Positions 57,846 to 63,588 of a stretch of DNA of 63,588 nucleotides are shown here, in pieces (the stretch's first letter is position 1; each line of letters begins with the position of its first letter). The DNA is taken from NCBI GenBank assembly GCA_015179025.1, contig WHUX01000269.1, forward strand, positions 1-63,588, written 5' to 3'. A program made the translations under genes and the position numbers. Source of the DNA: Terfezia claveryi. Lineage: Eukaryota > Ascomycota > Pezizomycetes > Pezizales > Pezizaceae. The notes beneath the pieces were generated by a model, which made no database searches, was not told where the DNA came from, and worked only from the letters and a program-made list of their open reading frames with translations.

Positions 57846-58661
57846 TGTTGACTAGCTAGTTGAATAATAATATTGATTTATATATGTACATATATATATT
57901 GAATTTTATACACTTGTGTGAATGCAATAAAGGTATTTGAAGGTTAATTAGGCCTTGGATTTAAGAGTAAAATTAGGTAATAAGTTAAAAAAAATGTAAT
58001 GAATAGTACTAGATAGTATTTATTTAGTACAGTTTATACAATCTATATCTATAGGTATAGACATTTGTGTATTTCAGTTCTACTGAGGTAAGACCTTAGA
58101 AGGGTAAAGAGATTACTATGTAAGACATTCTCAGAGGGAACAATAATTAACTGGTGTAATCTATCTTATATAATTTATACTATCTAAGCTATATAATCTT
58201 GATCTGATCAGTATATAGGCTTGCTGCTGCTATATGCTTGCTTGCTTGTCTTTCTTTTTATGTATATGGATTCCAGAGGAAATCCAGCAGCCTATTTATA
58301 CTCCTCTAAGATCTGATAACTAAAGAAATAAATACAATAAAGGGTGGTATACCAGAAGGTAGTGTACTATATAAAGAAGGTTATGTAGCCATAGAGATGA
58401 GTCACATACTCTAAACAATAGTCATGTGGCCATAGTAATGAGTTATATACCTTAAACAAGGTCACATGGCCATAATAAGGGTGTGCTTATATGGCAAGTT
58501 CCATGGAATTTCACATATTAATTCCATATACTATGGACACTTATAAAGTAGTAGGAGGTAGTAGAAGGCTAGTCCTTCAACTGAGAGGCTTAATTACATA
58601 ACATAGTAGTAATATAGAAAATACAAAAGTATATAATCAATTATATAAGCAATAAACAACA
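57846..58661 (-). repeat. Possible 5' LTR of Gypsy-3
   Basis: Delimited by TGTTG at 57846 and CAACA at 58661, with Gypsy-2 sequence starting immediately to the right. It includes two and a half units of about 40 bp around (A/G)TG(T/G)GCCATA at 58383-58480 and a TTTATACTCC motif. There is no second copy in the window to confirm it, so the assignment rests on ends and position. Confidence 0.4.
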
Positions 58662-59215
58662 TTCTCCATTATATCCTCCTTCTTAGCCCATTATGGTTGC
58701 ACCTCCAATTCATAGATACCTTGGCACCTCTGTAAAGAATCCACCTCCTAGCTAAGGAGTTCATAGCTAGAATTACAGAGCTTCACTCTACCTTGAAAGT
58801 CTAGCTGGATATGTGCAAGCTAGGTAAGCCAAGTATGCTAATAGATCATAGTTGTTAGCCTCCAAGTATCAGCTAAGAGATAAGGTGTAGCTGTCTAGCT
58901 GGCACTTCCAGACAGAATAACCTTCTTATAAGCTGGATAATAAGTTCTTAGAACTATATGAGGTATTAGGGAATATAAGCACTTACGCCTACTAGTTGAA
59001 GTTTCTTAAAGACATCAAATACTACCTAGTCATTTATATCTCGGAGTTTGAACCAGCTACTAATGATCCCCTCCTCAGGCAAAAGCACTTCCTACCTCCT
59101 CCTGTAGTGATTGCAGGTAAAAAGGAGTAGGAAGTTAAAGAGGTACTAGACTCCAGAAAGTACTATGGGTAAGTTTAGTATAAAGTTAAGTAAGTAGGGG
59201 ATGAGGAGACTACAT
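58662..59215 (+). pseudogene. Gypsy-2 copy 2d integrase end and chromodomain start
   Basis: This matches the Gypsy-2 body in the plus direction, from the integrase end (LANYGWHPRF region) through AKEF.ARITELHSTL to the chromodomain, stopping at the equivalent of WLGDEET where the transposon terminal repeat begins. It is heavily mutated (Gln and Trp codons turned to stops). It is bounded by the Gypsy-3 LTR on the left. Confidence 0.85.
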
Positions 59216-59232
59216 CAGCAACTACGTTATTT

Positions 59233-59261
59233 GCGTCAGGTGCGCCAGACGCACCTGACGC
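59233..59261. repeat. Perfect subterminal hairpin, transposon copy 2
   Basis: GCGTCAGGTGCG (59233-59244), loop CCAGA, CGCACCTGACGC (59250-59261): a 12-bp perfect stem with a 5-nt loop, 17 bp from the terminal CAGCA. Copy 1 has an 11-bp stem at the corresponding place. Confidence 0.85.
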
Positions 59262-60157
59262 CATATAGCAAAACTCAACGTTGTGACGCAGAGGTATTTC
59301 CTCTAACTCTCGGGACGTACAATAACCACTTCCAACGTTTCTACTCTAACTCTTACTTAAGCTGTGCTGTTACCATGCAAGCCGACGTCCCGCGTTCTTA
59401 ACGTTTCGCCTTTGAATTGACTTTGCTAATACACTTTTACCTGTCTATCCTCCCGACCACATCTAACCTTCTGTTGTCGTTCCCGCGTCACTGTTCATCT
59501 ATTTCGTTCTCTCATGGTATCCATCTCCCAATCCTCTTTCCGGCGTTCCTTGCCCTTGCCCCACGTCCTTAACTTCTCTATCCTACAATAGCTCTTCAGG
59601 TGTTCCTAATCCGACACCTCGCGTTTCTATCTTCTCCATCCTACGTTTGTCTTTCTGATGTTTCTTAGCCAAACCCCCGTGTTTCTAATTTCCCCATTCT
59701 ACAATAGCCCTTCAGATATTTTTAATCCGACACCTCGCGTTCATAACTTGCCCTATCCAATAATTGCCCTTCAGATGTTTCTATTCCTACTCGTCACGTT
59801 CTTTACTTGACTGTTATACTCTCTGCGTGTGCAAATGTTCTCCTTTTAATCTGCGTTCCATTTGCTAATTACCAAACATATCTTCCATAAACAAAAAAAA
59901 ACCTCATTCACAGCAGAAGTTCCTTACGACCTCCAACACCAAGAAATGAAATCCAACACAATGCATACTCTTTCCTCCCACCAAATTACATCTACCAACC
60001 TTCCCCGTCCCAGCTTCCAGTGAACACGTTTATGAAAAAGAAACACACGACCACACGCAAGCAAAAGAAATACAGCTAACGAGATAACATAACCCTATAG
60101 AGAGAATAGCCTTGAAACTGACATAGAAAAACCCATTCCCTCAAACATCCGACTTCT
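59262..60157. repeat. Left subterminal region with 58-bp tandem repeat, transposon copy 2
   Basis: Four 58-bp units run 59582-59639, 59640-59697, 59698-59755 and 59756-59813 (core CTTCAGATGTTTCTAATCC), with a degenerate unit just before. The rest is C/T-rich, then A-rich, with no coding signal up to the gene B stop. Confidence 0.75.
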
Positions 60158-61584
60158 TCAGTCACTTTCTGTGTCCTCTTCGTCTATATCCCCTGTCCCT
60201 GTCAGTGCATCATCAACCTCCGGGTTTAATGGTCCAGCCAATTCTACTGATGAATCTCTCAGTAGACTCCCTTCGCGACGGCGCTTCTCCGCTGGCACCT
60301 CTAATCTTTCATACGAGTGCTCTAGCTCCTTTCTCAATTCCGCCTCATATCGTGCTTCATCTTCGACTTGTGGTGCGTCAACTGGTTCTACTTCCACCAT
60401 CCTTACCTGAGCTGCAATCCGACGAGCCAAGTCAGCCTTGATGTTATTCACCATGAGGTCCTTTATTGCTTTTGGATGAATCTCCCATGTATTCATCAGC
60501 CTCTCATATGTGCCTGTTTTGCGTTAGTCCCTTGTCCAACATTGTGCGTCCATTTGTTGCTGTTCATTGGTTATTCTCAACTTACACCAGGCGGTTTCGT
60601 ATTTGAACTCCTGCATGACTGGATTAAAATCTCCTGTCTTCCATGCTTTCAAACTGTGACGCATTGCTGAGGCCACAAAGCATATGAAGACACCATTGAT
60701 TCTATCCAGAAAGCCCGGGTCTCTATTCCCCTTCATTTTTGGGCCTTGGAAATACCGTTGATATATTATATTAACGATCTCCTCCGCACGGAACCGTCCC
60801 CTAAACTCCTTTTTGGACATCAATATTAGCGTCAGATATTGGACTGGTGGTGTTTGCCATCCGACCAACTTACATCCCGACTGCTTTGCCTGCAGATAAA
60901 TCGATCTCCTTCCAGCAAGTACTCAACCTTTGTCTTCATACATTCCTTTGGTAACTGGCTAATACCATACACCCTCGTGATGCTTGCCCGACATTCATAT
61001 ATTAGATGTGCCCTTGTTCGGGAATGAATGCTTTTGAGCTGTTTCGAATCAGCAATCCAACGCCCCAAATCGGATTGGATGTCATACAAATGTATCAACC
61101 GCTCTTACTCGTTCTATCTGGTGAGGCCCCGTTTGTGCCTTATCCCAGGCATGCTGTATGAGCAGGAGTAATTCACCCGTGTTAGCAGAGGTTTCCTATA
61201 ATATGTGTAGTTGGTCACAATCTTTTGTGCGGTACTCACAAAAGGTTGTAAAATGTCGGGAATAGCTGAAAAGGATCGTGTTCCTCTTCCAATGCCCGGC
61301 GCGAGCACAGCAGTATCAACGAAAGTTTCCACTTCTGATTCGGAATCACTTCTGCCATCCTATGTCGGAATTAGCTTACAATCTGACCAAAATATCACCT
61401 TCCTTATACAAACCTCATTATCGAATGTGATGTTATTTGTGAATGCCGCCGCAGTTTCAACTGTTGGTTGTGGTTGAATCACAGTTGCTACAATTTGAGA
61501 GACCTTACGTTTACGGCTTGCCTGCCCAGTTGGCGCAGTAGCTTGCTGAGAGGTAGCTTGCTGGGAAGATGTTTTGCGAGGCAT
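60158..61584 (-). pseudogene. Transposon accessory gene B, copy 2 (DUF6532-like?)
   Basis: Homologue of 43377-44961. It starts at 61582-61584 (MPRKTSSQQATSQQATAPTG) and ends in an acidic tail (GDIDEEDTESD). Conserved blocks: TRSFSAIPDILQPFVSTAQK (about 61215-61280), SIHSRTRAHLIYECRASITR (about 60975-61035), VEYLLEGDRFICR (about 60895-60930), GVFICFVASAMRHSLKAW (about 60640-60690) and a coiled-coil-like YEAELRKELEHSYERLEVPA (about 60290-60350). The open blocks are separated by probable introns of about 50-120 nt, e.g. a GTGATA...GGCAG of about 47 nt near 61355-61402. It is better preserved than copy 1 and may still be largely intact if the introns are real. Confidence 0.62.
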
Positions 61585-61915
61585 TGTGGATGAAAAAGAC
61601 TTGCGCAGGAGGTTTGTATAGAAATATTCCAACGCAAAGCATCTAATCCATTTCTTTGAGCATACAACTTGCTAATTAAATCCCCCTCCAAAAAAAATTT
61701 AAAAATCCACCCCCCCTCCCAAAAAAAAAAAAAAAGGAAAAAAAACAACGAACACAGATCACCTAGACAAAAAAAGGAGAAAAAAACAACGAACACAGAT
61801 CACCTAGACAAAAAAAAGGAGAAAAAAACAACGAACACAGATCACCTAAAAAAAAAAAAAAAAAAAAACGAACAGTCCTCCGATACAGACCCTCTCCTTC
61901 CAACGCATACTGTCC
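61585..61915. repeat. Spacer between genes B and A with 41-bp tandem repeat, copy 2
   Basis: Units beginning ACAACGAACACAGATCACCT start at 61745, 61786 and 61828, separated by long A runs. C-rich and A-rich homopolymers flank them (61682-61740 and 61850-61868). The long open frame here is a by-product of Lys-coding A runs. Confidence 0.8.
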
Positions 61916-63180
61916 TTAGATCAGATCCATCCAGGCCAAATTGGCCACATTTACTCCTGCCTCGTGCGAGGCTTGTTCTCTCGCGCTGCGTGCAGCTGGC
62001 GGAGCTCCCGGATCTTGTCCGGCTCTAGCTCGTGCTACCGCTGAAGTACCTGCAGCGATCGGTCCCCTTGCTAGGAGCATTTCCCTGCCATTTTGTGGCT
62101 GGGGATCCAGTTCTTGCATAATGTTCCATGCTAGAGAATCTGAATCATAAATTTCCTCAGCTGGGAACCTTTCCCTCTGCTTCTGCTTCATCTGACGCAA
62201 AGCCCTCTGCTGCCTCTTAATTCGCTTGCGGAGCTTTAGCTTCCGCTCCTCAAATGCTTCCATTGTCCGCGGGAAGGTATGTTTGGCAAAGCCGGCAAGA
62301 TTTCGACTCAATGAGTCGGAATCCTCGGCAGGGTCCATGTACTCCTCAGCTGCATCCAGGAAGTCAGCTGCAAAGTATGCACCATCATCGGGGGGTGGGC
62401 TGTCTGCCACCACAGGCTCCAAAGCCGGATCCCTATACAGGATAACTTGTATCCTAATTGGTTTGGAGGAGCTTAGCTCCAAAAATGCCTGCACCTCCTC
62501 GTCGGTTTACAGACGCGTGGCGGGAGGGATTGTATTGGGTGGGTTGGGGTTGTCTAGTGCTCCGTAGACAGCCCGCACTTTTCTCCCAGCTGGGATCCTT
62601 TCCCGAATCTTATCCAAATCTCCAAAAGGATGCCAACTTCAGAATTGCAACACAGTTGCTTGGTGCTTCATCCCACTTATATTGGCCATTTGCGTCTTGT
62701 ACCTCAGCTCCCTGGGTTGGATCAATGAGGAATAACCTCACAGGCTTTCGGAAACCCTCCTCAACGTTCTGGTCTGCATTCCCCCCAGTGCATTGGCCAC
62801 CCCCCTGCATTGCCCCCCCCCAAACTGGACATCTGGAGCATTCGAGCTAGGTTTGCTACTTGTCTAATGCTGCCCGCGCTCTGTGTCTCTTGCCTTTTTA
62901 AGGACGTCTTGCAAAATCTTGTCAAGAGCAGTCTCGGCTGCTCTTTTGATTGGTGCTGCCCCATTTTGGAATGGGCAATTCCAGATGCAGGGAGCCCAGT
63001 CTCCTGCTGGGCGTAGGTTTTGAATTGACCCAGAGGGCATTCCCGGCCTGCCGTTTCCCCGTTATCCCCTGTGTTCTTGCCCACCCCTTGACCCCATTCC
63101 TCCAGTTTGAGTACCGGGGATCATTCTCCCCCATCCCAATAGTGCCTTTGCTTGGCTAACTTCTTGCCTGCAGATGGCAT
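61916..63180 (-). pseudogene. Transposon accessory gene A, copy 2
   Basis: Homologue of 45616-46799. The likely start is the ATG at 63178-63180 ([17 protein letters not shown]). Matches to copy 1: NWRNGVKGW near 63090, [17 protein letters not shown] (about 62545-62600) against [26 protein letters not shown] (about 62480-62505), and the C-terminal Lys/Arg-rich coiled coil [18 protein letters not shown] (about 62190-62245). A one-base insertion near 62615-62620 shifts frame and a TAA near 62506 interrupts it. The C-terminal 192 codons (61916-62494) are open. GC content is higher than in copy 1. Function unknown. Confidence 0.65.
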
Positions 63181-63588
63181 TTGGACGAACTATGTTGGAA
63201 ATTTAGATACCCCGTTGGAAACTATGCTTTAGAGATACTTACATTATGTATGTTAGGTGTTATTCAAATGGAAAGTTGTGATGGCGGGAAGGTATTGTGA
63301 TGATGGCGGGAGGTATTGTGAATAGCTGCTGAGAATAATTGATTCACAGATCTATGGGGGTATTTATGGACTCTACGAAGTTGGACATAAGAGTAGGCCA
63401 TGTTTGCTTGGTCGGCAATCAACATGGCCAGTCACTCCAGTTCTGTATGGCCTACATAAGGCCATGACTCCTTATGTTAATTATGGACATGTTTGCTTCA
63501 AGCGGTCGGCAATCTACATAGCCATCTATGCCGGCATAAGACTATGGCCTTTGTGTTAATATCTAGCTCTGTGTAAACGACTTTCAAA
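63181..63588. promoter_or_regulatory. Upstream region of gene A, copy 2, with direct repeat
   Basis: This corresponds to the divergent promoter region of copy 1. An imperfect direct repeat of about 88 bp starts at about 63400 and 63488 (CATGTTTGCTT...GGTCGGCAATC(A/T)ACAT(G/A)GCCA). A shorter duplication of ATGGCGGGA(A)GGTATTGTGA lies at about 63280-63320. No gene start is seen before the window ends. Confidence 0.45.

Larger units (their letters stand above)
51165..58661 (-). mobile_element. Gypsy-3, AT-rich mutated Ty3/gypsy element, 3' end missing
   Basis: Minus-strand order from right to left: possible LTR (57846-58661), gag, zinc knuckle, protease, RT, RNase H, integrase. The integrase side is truncated at 51165 by the DNA transposon, so no 3' LTR or chromodomain is present. 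It is far more AT-rich and stop-laden than the other elements. The catalytic YIDD is YIDN and the RNase H region is broken. Confidence 0.8.
59216..63588 (+). mobile_element. Plavaka-type DNA transposon, copy 2 (left part, continues past window)
   Basis: The left end ATCAGCA (59214-59220) and GCGTCAGGTGCG hairpin mirror copy 1. The accessory genes follow in the same order and orientation: B (60158-61584), then A (61916-63180), both minus strand. By analogy the divergent transposase should start just right of the window. Overall DNA identity to copy 1 is low and proteins are only moderately similar, so these are diverged relatives rather than recent copies. Confidence 0.8.

Noticed and set aside
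61669..62028. Plus-strand Lys-rich open frame
   Set aside because: Produced by A-runs and 41-bp repeats and overlaps the homologous gene A on the other strand.
1..63588. Host genes, CRISPR array, rRNA or tRNA genes
   Set aside because: No segment could be assigned to these; every stretch over 300 bp is element-derived or featureless. The regular short tandem repeats have no spacer pattern.

Overview
The window reads as a gene-poor, repeat-packed stretch of a filamentous fungal nuclear genome. I found no host housekeeping gene, rRNA, tRNA or CRISPR array. Support for a fungus comes from chromodomain-bearing Ty3/gypsy elements, a Plavaka-type (KDZ superfamily) DNA transposon, introns of about 50 nt, and C-to-T / G-to-A decay between repeat copies, often at CpA/TpG, that resembles repeat-induced point mutation (RIP). 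The species cannot be told from the sequence; a Pezizomycotina-like ascomycete is a weak guess from the mutation pattern, and Plavaka elements are also common in basidiomycetes.

Layout, left to right. (1) 1-16164: a plus-strand Ty3/gypsy element (family here called Gypsy-1, LTR about 1.45 kb), split by a complete minus-strand element of the same family (1104-10300) and by a solo copia LTR (13412-14027). (2) 16165-16533: a Gypsy-1 LTR fragment. (3) 16534-32586: a second chromodomain gypsy family (Gypsy-2, LTR about 0.5 kb). Copy 2b is split by copy 2a (17263-27241, target-site duplication AAATC). Copy 2a is itself split by a Gypsy-1 solo LTR (GTGGC), a copia solo LTR (AGAGT) and a 1.6-kb non-autonomous LTR element (TCTCC). 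Copy 2b also carries a second copy of the non-autonomous element (TGAAC). (4) 32587-34337: a Gypsy-1 5' LTR and gag start. (5) 34338-39840: a Ty1/copia element with LTRs of 626-633 bp. (6) 39841-42676: a truncated Gypsy-2 copy. (7) 42677-51164: a Plavaka-type DNA transposon with a transposase gene and two further genes transcribed divergently from it. (8) 51165-58661: an AT-rich, heavily mutated third gypsy (Gypsy-3). (9) 58662-59215: a Gypsy-2 scrap on the plus strand. (10) 59216 to the window end: the left part of a second, diverged copy of the same DNA transposon, with the same two accessory genes in the same order and orientation.

The most interesting object is this DNA transposon family. 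Two diverged copies share the terminal sequence, palindromic GC-rich subterminal DNA, and a conserved pair of accessory genes (A and B) beside or expected beside a Plavaka transposase. Gene B vaguely resembles DUF6532 proteins; gene A is unrecognised. A second theme is primer choice. Gypsy-1 and the non-autonomous element both start their internal region with TTACTT followed by sequence complementary to their own LTR, as in Tf1-type self-priming. The copia element instead has a site complementary to the anticodon arm of initiator tRNA-Met.

Every coding region seen is broken by stops or frameshifts, so coordinates for coding regions mark recognisable homologous segments rather than translatable genes. 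Element names are local labels, and all homology statements come from reading motifs, not from a search.
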